NCBI RefSeq assembly: GCF_001921865.1
Contig: NZ_MSCT01000005.1
Span: 65,001-129,000 of the forward strand
DNA: 64,000 bases
Source of the DNA: Pseudomonas chlororaphis
Lineage (GTDB): Bacteria; Pseudomonadota; Gammaproteobacteria; Pseudomonadales; Pseudomonadaceae
Direction: 5' to 3'
Shown here: in pieces, positions 31,028 to 39,769 of the stretch
Position numbering within the stretch: the first letter of the stretch is position 1
Layout of the letters: each line of letters opens with the position of its first letter
Made by a program: the position numbers and the translations under genes
Notes under the pieces: generated by a model
Databases searched by the model: none
Told to the model about the DNA's origin: nothing
The model's input: only the letters and a program-made list of their open reading frames with translations

Positions 31028-31792
31028 ATGAATACCTCTCTCGCGTTCTATCAACACCTCGGTTTAGCCCTTTCCCTGCTGGTGCTGGGGACTTTCGTCG
31101 TGGCCGGCATGATCAAGGGCGTGATCGGCCTCGGCCTGCCGACCATCGCCATGGGCTTGCTCGGCCTGGCTATGGCACCAACGCAGGCTGCGGCGCTGCT
31201 GATCATTCCCGCGACCCTAACCAATGTCTGGCAACTGGCGTTCGGCGGGCACCTGTGGGGGCTGCTCAAGCGCTTGTGGCCGATGCTGCTGGCGATCTGC
31301 CTCGGCACCGGCCTGGGCAGCCTGTGGCTGGGGATCGACGGCGGGCATTGGGTGGTGCGGGCGTTGGGGGCGGCGCTGCTGCTGTATGCCCTGAGCGGCT
31401 TGCTGCTGCCGACCCTGCGCCTGCCGCCGCGCCTGGAAACCTGGCTGGGCCCGGCCTGTGGCCTGGTAACGGGCGTCGTCACTTCGGCCACCGGGGTGTT
31501 CGTGATTCCGGCGGTGCCTTATCTGCAAGCGTTGGGGCTGCGCAAGGACGAGTTGGTGCAGGCGTTGGGGTTGTCGTTCACCGTCTCGACCCTGGCCCTG
31601 GCGGCCGGCCTGTACGGGCGCGGCGCCCTGGGCGGCGGCGAGCTCGGCGCCTCGCTGCTGGCGCTGGCTCCCGCGCTGCTCGGCATGTGGCTGGGCCAGG
31701 TGTTGCGCCAGCGCATCAGCGCGGTGCTGTTCAAGCGGGTGTTTTTCAGCGGCCTGGGGCTGCTGGGCGGTCACTTGCTGATCAGCGGCTAG
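31028..31792 (+). CDS. TauE/SafE-family membrane exporter
   Basis: A 254-aa polytopic protein with about eight hydrophobic helices. The duplicated family motif is visible: GMIKGVIGLGLPTIAMGLLG near the start and GLVTGVVTSATGVFVIPAVP in the second half. TauE/SafE proteins are proposed exporters of sulfite or small organic sulfonates and acids; substrate here is unknown. The 3' end overlaps the convergent monooxygenase gene by 11 nt. Confidence 0.87.
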   Translation: MNTSLAFYQHLGLALSLLVLGTFVVAGMIKGVIGLGLPTIAMGLLGLAMAPTQAAALLIIPATLTNVWQLAFGGHLWGLLKRLWPMLLAICLGTGLGSLWLGIDGGHWVVRALGAALLLYALSGLLLPTLRLPPRLETWLGPACGLVTGVVTSATGVFVIPAVPYLQALGLRKDELVQALGLSFTVSTLALAAGLYGRGALGGGELGASLLALAPALLGMWLGQVLRQRISAVLFKRVFFSGLGLLGGHLLISG

Positions 31793-32096
31793 CCGAGGAC
31801 GGGCTGAGCATATCGATACGGCGGATATCGAAGTCGCGCTCCAGGTAATCCATGCGTTTGTCGAAGAACGCCTTCATGTGCGGCAGGTTGGAGTGCACGT
31901 CCAGATGCGCCTGGGATGCCCAGATCTCGTAGAAGATGAACAGGCTCGGGTCCTGCTGGTCGCGCAGCATGTGGTATTCGATGCAGCCGGGTTCGGCGCG
32001 GCTGGGTTCGACGTAGGCGCGAAACAGCGTCTCGAAGGCCTCGGACATTTCCGGGCGGGTCTTGGCGTGAAGGATAAAACCGTGCTGTTGGGACAT
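31782..32096 (-). CDS. ABM-domain monooxygenase (YgiN-like)
   Basis: A 104-aa antibiotic-biosynthesis-monooxygenase-fold protein, a cofactor-free quinol or polyketide oxygenase family. It shows EPGCIEYHMLRDQQDPSLFI, YEIWASQAHLDVHSNLPHMK and a short C-terminal tail, and is the same length as E. coli YgiN (104 aa). Start ATG 32096 follows GGAACC. It is divergent from mdaB, whose E. coli homologue neighbours ygiN; the two have been proposed to form a quinone redox cycle. Confidence 0.85.
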   Translation of the reverse strand: MSQQHGFILHAKTRPEMSEAFETLFRAYVEPSRAEPGCIEYHMLRDQQDPSLFIFYEIWASQAHLDVHSNLPHMKAFFDKRMDYLERDFDIRRIDMLSPSSASR

Positions 32097-32301
32097 GGTG
32101 CGGTTCCAGGAAGGGGGAGGTTGAAAAATTCTACGGCACGAATCCATTACCAATTCGTGCCGATTGGTCAAAAGTTTTTTGCCTGAACCGCGCTTATTCA
32201 TATCGTCTTTCGCCGATATTCTGCGCCCCATCGTTTTCAAACTTCTCGACCCGGTCCTGCCTCGCAGCGCCAAAGGGGTCGTTCCTGATGAGGCCGGACC
32301 C

Positions 32302-32892
32302 ATGAAAAAAGTGCTGTTGCTCAACGGTGGCAAGAAATTCGCCCACTCCGACGGTCGCTATAACGCGACCCTGCATGAAGCTGCGGTGGCGGTGCTGGAC
32401 CGCGGCGGGGTGGACGTGAAAGTCACCCACATCGACGAGGGCTACGACATCCAGGAAGAAGTGGCCAAGTTCCTCTGGGCCGACGTGATCGTCTACCAGA
32501 TGCCGGGCTGGTGGATGGGCGCGCCCTGGATCGTGAAAAAGTACATCGACGAAGTCTTCACCGAAGGCCACGGCAGCCTCTACGCCAGCGACGGCCGCAC
32601 CCGTTCCGACGCTTCGCAGAAATACGGCAGCGGCGGCCTGATCCACGACAAGCAGTACATGCTGTCGCTGACCTGGAACGCGCCACAGCAGGCGTTCGAC
32701 GACCCCACCGACTTCTTCGAGGCCAAGGGCGTGGACGCGGTGTACTTCCCGTTCCACAAGGCCAACCAGTTCCTTGGTATGTGCGGTTTGCCGACCTTCC
32801 TCTGCGTGGACGTGATGAAGCGCCCGGACATCGACAACGATGTGAAGCGTTACGAAGAACACCTCAAGGCGGTGTTCAACCTGCCGGCGTAA
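32302..32892 (+). CDS. mdaB: NAD(P)H:quinone oxidoreductase MdaB
   Basis: A 196-aa flavodoxin-fold FAD reductase that reduces quinones by two electrons and protects against oxidative stress. Start MKKVLLLNGGKKFAHSDGRY, then the YQMPGWWMGAPWIVKKYIDE segment and KYGSGGLIHDKQYMLSLTWN identify the MdaB/DT-diaphorase group (E. coli MdaB 193 aa). ATG 32302 is chosen over upstream in-frame codons because it gives this N-terminus; the Shine-Dalgarno (GAGGCCGG) is moderate. Confidence 0.92.
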   Translation: MKKVLLLNGGKKFAHSDGRYNATLHEAAVAVLDRGGVDVKVTHIDEGYDIQEEVAKFLWADVIVYQMPGWWMGAPWIVKKYIDEVFTEGHGSLYASDGRTRSDASQKYGSGGLIHDKQYMLSLTWNAPQQAFDDPTDFFEAKGVDAVYFPFHKANQFLGMCGLPTFLCVDVMKRPDIDNDVKRYEEHLKAVFNLPA

Positions 32893-32935
32893 ATCCGGCT
32901 ACTATCGGTTTTTGCGCCGTATGCACGATGTAACC

Positions 32936-33022
32936 CCTGTAGCCGCTGCCGAAGGCCTTCAGCGATCTCACGGCCTTGCGCCCCCTTCGGTGGCGATCGC
33001 AGCCTGCGGCAGCGGCTACAGG
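32936..33022. repeat. REP doublet, type 2
   Basis: CCTGTAGCCGCTGCCGAAGG at the left and GCCTGCGGCAGCGGCTACAG at the right, inverted, separating mdaB from the next LysR gene. Confidence 0.85.
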
Positions 33023-33055
33023 TGCATGGCCAGCCAACCGATACAGAGGACTTAC

Positions 33056-33967
33056 GTGAAAGCCAGATCCGACGAACTGCAGATCTTCGTCTGCGTCATC
33101 GAGTGCGGTTCGATCTCCGCGGCGGCCGAGCAGGTGGGCCAGACGCCGTCGGCGGTCAGCCGCACGCTGTCGCGCCTGGAGAGCAAGCTCGACACCACGT
33201 TGATCAACCGCACCACCCGGCGCATGGACCTGACCGAAGAGGGCAAGTACTTCTTCGAGCAGGCCAAGCTGATCCTCGACCAGATGGACGAACTCGAAGA
33301 GCGCCTGTCGTCCCGCCAGCAGACCCCGTCCGGACGCCTGCGCATCAACGCTGCCTCGCCGTTCATGCTGCACGCTATCGTGCCCTACGTTGCCGAGTTC
33401 CGTAGCCTGTACCCGGATATCCAGCTGGAGCTCAACAGCAACGACCTGATCATCGACCTGCTGGAGCAGAGCACCGATATCGCGATCCGTATCGGCACCC
33501 TGGCGGATTCGACCCTGCATGCGCGTTCCCTGGGGTGCAGCCCGCTGCATATCCTCGCCAGCCCCGCGTACCTGGAGCGCCACGGCACGCCGGCCACCGT
33601 GGCCGCGCTCAACGAGCACACCCTGCTCGGTTTCACCCAGACCGAAAGCCTCAACCACTGGCCGCTGCGCCACGTGCACGGCGACCGCTGGCCGATCCAG
33701 CCGGGCATCAGCGCCTCCAGCGGCGAGACGGTGCGCCATTTGGCGCTGGAAGGGCAGGGCATTGCCTGCCTGTCGCACTTCATGACCATCGACGACATCC
33801 GCGCCGGGCGCCTGACGCCGATCCTCGCCGAGTTCAACAGCGGCTATCGCCAGCCGATCAACGCGGTGTACTACCGCAACTCGCAACTGGCCCTACGCAT
33901 CCAGTGCTTCCTCGACTTTATCCAGGGCAAGCTGGCCGATTACGCCAATCCGCTGTTCAGCGCCTGA
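33056..33967 (+). CDS. LysR-type regulator downstream of mdaB
   Basis: A 303-aa LysR-type regulator of the PP_/AaeR-like group: HTH ELQIFVCVIECGSISAAAEQ ... TPSAVSRTLSRLE followed by a substrate-binding domain (GRLRINAASPFMLHAIVPYV). The start is GTG 33056 with AGAGGA 6 nt upstream; longer readings run through the REP. It lies in the same direction as mdaB, so it may regulate the ygiN-like/mdaB pair. Confidence 0.88.
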   Translation: MKARSDELQIFVCVIECGSISAAAEQVGQTPSAVSRTLSRLESKLDTTLINRTTRRMDLTEEGKYFFEQAKLILDQMDELEERLSSRQQTPSGRLRINAASPFMLHAIVPYVAEFRSLYPDIQLELNSNDLIIDLLEQSTDIAIRIGTLADSTLHARSLGCSPLHILASPAYLERHGTPATVAALNEHTLLGFTQTESLNHWPLRHVHGDRWPIQPGISASSGETVRHLALEGQGIACLSHFMTIDDIRAGRLTPILAEFNSGYRQPINAVYYRNSQLALRIQCFLDFIQGKLADYANPLFSA

Positions 33968-34016
33968 TTCCGACCAATGCCTGATCCCTGTAGGAGGTTG
34001 TTGGCCGCTGGAGTCG

Positions 34017-34125
34017 ATGAAAATACGGCGGGTCGATTTTCATTATTCGCGACACGACATATCTATCCGCGACAAAGCGTGTCTCTCCACGAAAGTTACT
34101 TTCATGCGGTTTGAAAACTCTTTCA
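34017..34125 (+). promoter_or_regulatory. Three GAAA/TTTC dyads upstream of gntP
   Basis: Inverted repeats: ATGAAAAT (34017-34024) with ATTTTCAT (34036-34043); GAAAGTTACTTTC (34091-34103, perfect); and TGAAAACTCTTTCA (34112-34125). The last two are on nearly one helical face. They lie 60-170 nt before the transporter start. They are candidate operators for the RpiR regulator encoded in the same operon; this link is inferred. Confidence 0.5.
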
Positions 34126-34183
34126 TTAAATGATTAATGAGTTTCACAAACATTCGACGTGACCCTTTTTCGAGGAGTACCGC

Positions 34184-35533
34184 ATGACACCTGCATCGGG
34201 CTATTGGCTGTTGGGCTATGCCGCCATTGCCATCATTGCGCTGATCGTCCTGATCGCGCGTTATCGGATCAATCCGTTCATTGTCATCACCCTGGTTTCG
34301 CTGGGCCTGGCGCTGATGGCCGGGATGCCGCCGTCCGGCGTGGTCGGTGCCTACGAGGCAGGTGTCGGTAAGACCCTCGGGCACATCGCCCTGGTGGTGG
34401 CGCTGGGCACCATGCTCGGCAAGATGATGGCCGAGTCCGGCGGGGCGGAGCAGGTGGCGCGGACCCTGATCGACCGTTTCGGCGAGCGCAACGCGCATTG
34501 GGCGATGGTCTGCATCGCTTTCCTGGTGGGTCTGCCACTGTTCTTCGAGGTCGGTTTCGTGTTGCTGGTGCCGATCGCCTTTACCGTGGCGCGGCGGGTC
34601 GGCGTGTCGATCCTGATGGTCGGCCTGCCGATGGTCGCCGGCCTTTCGGTGGTGCATGCCCTGGTGCCGCCGCACCCGGCAGCGATGCTGGCGGTGCAGG
34701 CTTATCAAGCCTCGGTGGGGCAGACCCTGCTCTACGCGATCCTGATCGGCATTCCCACGGCGATCATCGCCGGCCCCGTGTACGCCAAATTCATCGTGCC
34801 GCGTATTCAACTGCCGGCGGAAAACCCGCTGGAGCGTCAGTTCATCGAACGCGAACCGCGCACCCGCCTGCCCAGTTGCTCAATCACCATGGCCACCATC
34901 CTGTTGCCGGTGGTGCTGATGCTGATCGGCGGCTGGGCCAACCTCATTTCCACCCCGGGCAGCGGCTTCAACCAGTTCCTGCTGTTTATCGGCAACTCGG
35001 TGATCGCCCTGTTGCTGGCGACCCTGCTGAGCTTCTGGACCCTGGGCCTGGCCCAGGGCTTCAACCGCGAGTCGATCCTCAAGTTCACCAACGAATGCCT
35101 GGCGCCGACCGCCAGCATCACCCTGCTGGTGGGCGCCGGCGGCGGCCTGAACCGGATCCTGGTGGACGCCGGGGTCACCGACCAGATCGTCGGCCTGGCC
35201 CATGAATTCCAGTTGTCGCCGCTGCTGATGGGCTGGCTGTTCGCCGCGCTGATGCGGATCGCCACCGGCTCGGCCACCGTGGCCATGACCACCGCCTCGG
35301 GCGTGGTGGCGCCGGTGGCCCTTGGCCTGGGCTATCCGCACCCGGAACTGCTGGTGCTGGCCACCGGCGCCGGCTCGGTGATCTTCTCCCACGTCAACGA
35401 CGGCGGCTTCTGGCTGATCAAGGAATACTTCAATATGACCGTTGCCCAGACCTTCAAGACCTGGACGGTGCTGGAGACCCTGATCTCGCTGGTCGCCTTC
35501 GCCCTGACTGTCGGTCTTGCCCAATTGCTTTGA
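34184..35533 (+). CDS. GntP-family permease
   Basis: A 449-aa gluconate:H+ symporter-family protein with about 12-13 hydrophobic helices. Family segments include GTMLGKMMAESGGAEQVART, FEVGFVLLVPIAFTVARR and ATGSATVAMTTASGVVAPVA. GntP members carry gluconate, idonate, glycerate and related D-acids. It is first in an operon with an RpiR regulator and a D-aminoacylase, so the substrate may be an N-acyl-D-amino acid or a product of it rather than gluconate. AGGAG lies 8 nt before the ATG. Confidence 0.88.
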   Translation: MTPASGYWLLGYAAIAIIALIVLIARYRINPFIVITLVSLGLALMAGMPPSGVVGAYEAGVGKTLGHIALVVALGTMLGKMMAESGGAEQVARTLIDRFGERNAHWAMVCIAFLVGLPLFFEVGFVLLVPIAFTVARRVGVSILMVGLPMVAGLSVVHALVPPHPAAMLAVQAYQASVGQTLLYAILIGIPTAIIAGPVYAKFIVPRIQLPAENPLERQFIEREPRTRLPSCSITMATILLPVVLMLIGGWANLISTPGSGFNQFLLFIGNSVIALLLATLLSFWTLGLAQGFNRESILKFTNECLAPTASITLLVGAGGGLNRILVDAGVTDQIVGLAHEFQLSPLLMGWLFAALMRIATGSATVAMTTASGVVAPVALGLGYPHPELLVLATGAGSVIFSHVNDGGFWLIKEYFNMTVAQTFKTWTVLETLISLVAFALTVGLAQLL

Positions 35534-35548
35534 GCCCAGGTGCCGTTT

Positions 35549-36409
35549 ATGGACATCCTCTACCAGATCCGCTCCCGCCAGGATTCGTTCAGCGCCGGCG
35601 AAGGCCGCATCGCCCGGCTGATGCTCGACGACGTCGGTTTCGCCGCCTCCGCCAGCCTGGAAGACCTGGCGCAGCAGGCCGAAGTCAGCGCCGCCACGCT
35701 GTCGCGTTTCGCCCGCAGCGTGGGCTGCCGCGACCTGCGCGACCTGCGCCTGCAGCTGGCCCAGGCCAGCGGGGTCGGCAGCCGTTTTCTCGACCCCGCG
35801 GGCACCCCGGAACAATCGGGGTTCTACCGGCAGATCGTCGGCGACATCGAATCGACCCTGCATCGCCACCTGGCCGGGTTCGACGAGTCGCGCTTTCGCG
35901 ACGCGGTCCGCCTGCTGGGCAAGGCGCAGATGATCCACGCCTTCGGCATGGGCGGCTGCTCCACCCTGTGCAGCGACGAGTTGCAGGTGCGCCTGGTGCG
36001 CCTCGGCTACCCCATCGCCGCCTGCCACGACCCAGTGATGATGCGCGTGACCGCCGCGGCCCTGGGCCCGCAACATGCGCTGATCGCCTGTTCGCTGACC
36101 GGCATCACCCCCGAGCTGCTGGAGACCGTCGAACTGGCTCGCAGCTACGGCGCCAGCGTGCTCGCCATCACCCTGGCCGACTCGCCGCTGGCCGAACTGG
36201 CGGACGTGGTGCTGCCGCTGCAAAGCGCCGAGACCTCCTTTATCTACAAACCCACCGCCGCGCGCTACGGCATGCTGCTGGCCATCGACGTATTGGCCAC
36301 CGAGCTGGCCCTGGCGCTGCCCGAAGACAACCAGGAACGCTTGCGCCGGATCAAACTGGCCCTGGACGATTACCGCGGCGGCGACGATTGCCTGCCGCTG
36401 GGAGACTGA
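35549..36409 (+). CDS. MurR/RpiR-family regulator
   Basis: A 286-aa regulator: N-terminal RpiR-type HTH (AEGRIARLM-like segment, then LEDLAQQAEVSAATLSRFAR) and a C-terminal SIS sugar-isomerase-like domain (GMGGCSTLCSDELQVRLVRL, YGASVLAITLADSPLAELAD). SIS domains in this family bind phosphosugars or small amino acids. ATG 35549 is favoured because CCCAGG lies 8 nt upstream; an in-frame GTG at 35540 also exists. It sits between the permease and the D-aminoacylase, with 1 nt before the latter. Confidence 0.9.
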   Translation: MDILYQIRSRQDSFSAGEGRIARLMLDDVGFAASASLEDLAQQAEVSAATLSRFARSVGCRDLRDLRLQLAQASGVGSRFLDPAGTPEQSGFYRQIVGDIESTLHRHLAGFDESRFRDAVRLLGKAQMIHAFGMGGCSTLCSDELQVRLVRLGYPIAACHDPVMMRVTAAALGPQHALIACSLTGITPELLETVELARSYGASVLAITLADSPLAELADVVLPLQSAETSFIYKPTAARYGMLLAIDVLATELALALPEDNQERLRRIKLALDDYRGGDDCLPLGD

Positions 36410-36410
36410 C

Positions 36411-37871
36411 ATGCTCTACGACACCCTGATCCGCAACGCCCTGGTGATCGACGGCAGCGACACCCCCGGCTACCCCGCCGACGTGGCGCTGCTCGACGGC
36501 CGCATCGCGCGCATCGGCGACTTGAAAGAGGCCCGGGCCAAGAGCGAAATCGACGCCGCCGGCCAGGTGCTGGCGCCGGGTTTCATCGACGTGCACACCC
36601 ACGACGACACCGTGGTGATCCGCCAGCCGCAGATGCTGCCCAAGCTCAGCCAGGGCGTGACCACGGTGATCGTCGGCAACTGCGGCATCAGCGCCTCGCC
36701 GGTCAGCCTGCGCGGCGATCCGCCGGACCCGATGAACCTGCTGGGCACCCAGGCCGCCTTTGTCTACCCGCGCTTTCGCGACTACCGCGACGCGGTGGAC
36801 GCCGCGCAACCGGCGGTCAACGTCGCTGCGCTGATCGGCCATACGGCGCTGCGCAGCAACCACCTGGACGACCTGTATCGCACGGCGTCGGCAGATGAAA
36901 TCGCCGCCATGCGCGAGCAACTGCGCGCCAGCCTGGAAGACGGCGCCCTGGGGTTATCCACCGGCCTGGCCTACGCCAGCGCCTTCTCGGCCGAGACCGA
37001 CGAAGTACTGCAACTGGCCGAAGAGCTGACGGCGTTCGGCGCGGTGTACACCACCCACCTGCGCAGCGAATTCGAGCCGGTGCTGGAGGCCATGGACGAA
37101 GCCTTCCAGATCGGCCGCCACGCCAAGGCGCCAGTGATCATCTCCCACCTCAAATGCGCGGGCGCCGGCAACTGGGGGCGCAGTCCGCAGTTGCTGGCCT
37201 CCCTGGAGCGAGCGGCCAAGGACCATCCAGTGGGCTGCGACTGCTACCCCTACGCGGCCAGTTCCTCGACCCTCGATTTGAAACAGGTCACCGACGCGTT
37301 TCGCATCACCATCACCTGGTCCACTCCGCACCCGGAACTGGGCGGGCGCGACCTGATGGACATCGCCGCCGAATGGGGCACCAGCCTGCTCGACGCCGCG
37401 CGGCGCCTGCAACCGGCCGGCGCGGTGTACTACGGCATGGACGAGGCCGATGTGCGGCGCATCCTCTCCCACCCGCTGTCGATGATCGGTTCCGACGGCC
37501 TGCCGGAAGACCCGTTTCCCCACCCGCGCCTGTGGGGCGCCTTCCCGCGGGTGCTCGGGCATTTCAGCCGCGACCTCGGGCTGTTTCCGCTGCACACCGC
37601 GGTGCACAAGATGACCGGCCTGTCGGCGGCCCGCTTTGGTCTCAAGCAGCGCGGCGAAATCCGCGAAGGGCACTGGGCCGACCTGGTGCTGTTCGACCCG
37701 GCGCGGGTCCGCGACGTGGCCGATTTCAAAAGCCCGCAACAGGCGGCCGAGGGTATCGAGGGCGTGTGGGTCAATGGCGTGCGCAGCTACGCCGAGGGTC
37801 AGGCCAACGGCCGCAGGGAAGGGCGTTTCCTGGCGCGGGAAGGGGATCTGCGCGATGGCTTCAAGGCTTGA
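36411..37871 (+). CDS. N-acyl-D-amino-acid deacylase
   Basis: A 486-aa amidohydrolase-superfamily enzyme hydrolysing N-acyl-D-amino acids to the D-amino acid and a fatty or acetic acid. It has the metal motif GFIDVHTHDDT, the D-aminoacylase GNCGIS cysteine loop, the ISHLKCAG segment, and the catalytic Asp motif MIGSDGLPEDPFPHPRLWG. Length matches D-aminoacylases (480-495 aa). It is the third gene of gntP-rpiR-daa, suggesting a self-contained import and deacylation unit. Confidence 0.92.
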   Translation: MLYDTLIRNALVIDGSDTPGYPADVALLDGRIARIGDLKEARAKSEIDAAGQVLAPGFIDVHTHDDTVVIRQPQMLPKLSQGVTTVIVGNCGISASPVSLRGDPPDPMNLLGTQAAFVYPRFRDYRDAVDAAQPAVNVAALIGHTALRSNHLDDLYRTASADEIAAMREQLRASLEDGALGLSTGLAYASAFSAETDEVLQLAEELTAFGAVYTTHLRSEFEPVLEAMDEAFQIGRHAKAPVIISHLKCAGAGNWGRSPQLLASLERAAKDHPVGCDCYPYAASSSTLDLKQVTDAFRITITWSTPHPELGGRDLMDIAAEWGTSLLDAARRLQPAGAVYYGMDEADVRRILSHPLSMIGSDGLPEDPFPHPRLWGAFPRVLGHFSRDLGLFPLHTAVHKMTGLSAARFGLKQRGEIREGHWADLVLFDPARVRDVADFKSPQQAAEGIEGVWVNGVRSYAEGQANGRREGRFLAREGDLRDGFKA

Positions 37872-37985
37872 ATGGTGAGTTCGCCACAATGATGGCTCAA
37901 TGATATTAAAGAAAATGAGCGTCGGGCCGAAGCGCTGACATCCACGTGTTGTACTGTGATGCATCTTTGATCAGGGAGTCGCGCA

Positions 37986-38354
37986 ATGAGCTTCGGCAAA
38001 ACCACCCCCATCCTGCGGATCTTCGACGAAGCCAAGGCGCTGGAATTCTACGTCGGCTTCCTGGGTTTCGCGCTCGACTGGCAGCACCGCTTCGAAGACA
38101 ACTTCCCGCTGTACATGCAGGTGTCGCGCGGGGCGTGCGTGCTGCACCTGTCGGAGCATCACGGCGACTGCACCCCGGGCGCGGCGCTGCGTATCGAGAC
38201 CGACGAACTGGAAGCCTTCCAGCAGCAGTTGCAGGCCAAGAACTACCGTTTTTCCCACCCGGGGATCGAGGCCACGCCTTGGGGCAGCCAGGACCTGACG
38301 GTGGTCGATCCGTTCGGCAATCGCCTGGTGTTCACCAACGCCATCAGCGTCTGA
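37986..38354 (+). CDS. Glyoxalase/bleomycin-resistance fold protein
   Basis: A 122-aa vicinal-oxygen-chelate protein. IFDEAKALEFYVGFLGFALD and VVDPFGNRLVFTNAI are the usual first and last motifs. Members of this small group resemble bleomycin-resistance proteins that lack full metal ligands; function is unknown. It has a good Shine-Dalgarno (AGGGAG) and lies 114 nt after the D-aminoacylase, perhaps separately transcribed. Confidence 0.85.
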   Translation: MSFGKTTPILRIFDEAKALEFYVGFLGFALDWQHRFEDNFPLYMQVSRGACVLHLSEHHGDCTPGAALRIETDELEAFQQQLQAKNYRFSHPGIEATPWGSQDLTVVDPFGNRLVFTNAISV

Positions 38355-38382
38355 GCCAAGGCCTTCGGAACGCCTCGTCACC

Positions 38383-38465
38383 CCTGTAGGAGCGAGCTTG
38401 CTCGCGATGGCGTCCTGCCTGAGACACCGCGCCGTCCGGATCGCCAGCAAGCTGGCTCCTACAGG
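38383..38465. repeat. REPIN, type 1, overlapping an AraC gene end
   Basis: CCTGTAGGAGCGAGCTTGCT at the left and the inverse (AGCAAGCTGGCTCCTACAGG) at the right. The right end contains the TAG stop (38459-38461) of the convergent AraC-family gene. Confidence 0.9.
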
Positions 38466-39487
38466 GAAGGGCGGGGCCGCTGGTGCTGGCGAAACTCCCC
38501 CGGCGTCATCCCCGTCCGGCTCTTGAAGGCCCGATGGAACGAGCGCGGTTCGGTAAAGCCCAGATAATGGGAAATGTCGTGGATCGCCAGGTCGCTGTGC
38601 AGCAGGTAATGCTCGGCCAGTTCCTGGCGCAGGTCGTCGAGGATCTGTTGGTAGGAGGTGCCGGCCTGCTGCAACTGGCGTTGCAGGGTACGCACCGACA
38701 TCGCCAGCAGCTCGGCCACCTGTTCCTTGCGCGGCAAGCCTTCCTTGAGCAGCCGGCGCAGGGCGTTTTTCACTTGCAGCGCCAGCGGCGCTTCTTCCAG
38801 CGACGCCATCAGGCTCATCGCATGTTCTTCCAGGGTGCGCAGCAATTGCGCGTCGGCCTGGCGCAGCGGCAGTTGCAGGTAATCCAGCGGCGCGAGCAGG
38901 GCCGAGCCGCTTTGCTCGAACAACACCGGGCAGCCGAAAAACGCCTCGTATTGCGCCAGTGTGGTGCCGACCGGCAGCGGGTGCTCGAACCACACGGCGC
39001 TCGGCGAGAGCTGGGTGTCGGCGATCCAGCGGGCGTAGAGCAGCCAGGAGGCGAGCACGTTTTCCACCAGTTGGCGGCGGGTGTCGGAGGGCCGCAGGCG
39101 GCAGTTCCAGATCAGCCGCACCTGCTGTTCGGTCATCTCGACGCGACTGACACCCATGTCGCCCACCAGTTTCTCGAACGGCATGATCCGGCTCATGGCC
39201 TCGCCCAGGGTCGCGCAGTTCATGGTGATGTAACCGAGCACGCTCCAGGAGTTGGGCAGCACGTAGCGAGCGGCATTGAGGCCGAACAGCGGGTCGCCCG
39301 AGTGTTGGCAGAAATACCCCAGCAGGCGTTCGTGGACCTCGACGGGCAGGCGCAGGCTGTTGTCGTTCAGTTGCTCGGCCCCGATGCCGGTGGCGTCCAG
39401 CGCGGGGGCGGTGGGCAGGCCGAGGTGTTCGGCGTGGCGCAGGTATTTGAGCAGCGGTGGGACCGAGGTGTAGCCAAGGGGCTGCAT
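38459..39487 (-). CDS. AraC-family regulator with arabinose-binding-like N-terminus
   Basis: A 342-aa regulator of the OruR/ArgR-like group: N-terminal ligand domain (PPLLKYLRHAEHLGLPTAPA ... GDPLFGLNAARYVLP) and C-terminal AraC HTH (AELLAMSVRTLQRQLQQAGT; ISHYLGFTEPRSFHRAFKSR). ATG 39487 has CAGGAA upstream. The last Leu codon and the TAG stop come from the REPIN at 38383-38465. No obvious target operon is adjacent; the D-aminoacylase/glyoxalase group converges on it. Confidence 0.88.
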   Translation of the reverse strand: MQPLGYTSVPPLLKYLRHAEHLGLPTAPALDATGIGAEQLNDNSLRLPVEVHERLLGYFCQHSGDPLFGLNAARYVLPNSWSVLGYITMNCATLGEAMSRIMPFEKLVGDMGVSRVEMTEQQVRLIWNCRLRPSDTRRQLVENVLASWLLYARWIADTQLSPSAVWFEHPLPVGTTLAQYEAFFGCPVLFEQSGSALLAPLDYLQLPLRQADAQLLRTLEEHAMSLMASLEEAPLALQVKNALRRLLKEGLPRKEQVAELLAMSVRTLQRQLQQAGTSYQQILDDLRQELAEHYLLHSDLAIHDISHYLGFTEPRSFHRAFKSRTGMTPGEFRQHQRPRPSL

Positions 39488-39591
39488 GCGGGGGTTCCTG
39501 GCGGTGGGCGCGCTTTTTGACGTTAAGGTAAAGGCCCGCGGTCCTGGGTGCAACGCTGGTCTTGCCGTGGCTGTCCGGGTATTCGCCTTTC

Positions 39592-39680
39592 CCTGTAGGA
39601 GCGAGCTTGCTCGCGATGGCGTCCGCCCTGGCGCCGCATCTTCCGGACGGGACTCTATCCATTGCTACGGTTCAAGACGA
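39592..39680 (+). repeat. Degenerate copy of the 130-bp repeat unit
   Basis: Starts with CCTGTAGGAGCGAGCTTGCT and continues through GGCGTCC...GACGGG...CTATCCATTGCTACGGT, matching the first 90 nt or so of the two tandem units at 40345-40604. It lies 90 nt upstream of the nuclease-like orphan, so that gene has homologous repeats on both sides. Confidence 0.7.
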
Positions 39681-39769
39681 TGGGTCGCCAGCCGATTTAT
39701 AAGAGGCGAGAAAATTCTTGAGGGGCTTGAACAGTGCTCCTCTCACAACGTCAGGAACGGAATCCAAAG

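Noticed and set aside
34043..34810. 255-codon minus-strand frame opposite the GntP gene
   Set aside because: Antisense to conserved transmembrane segments of the permease; His/Gln-rich shadow frame.
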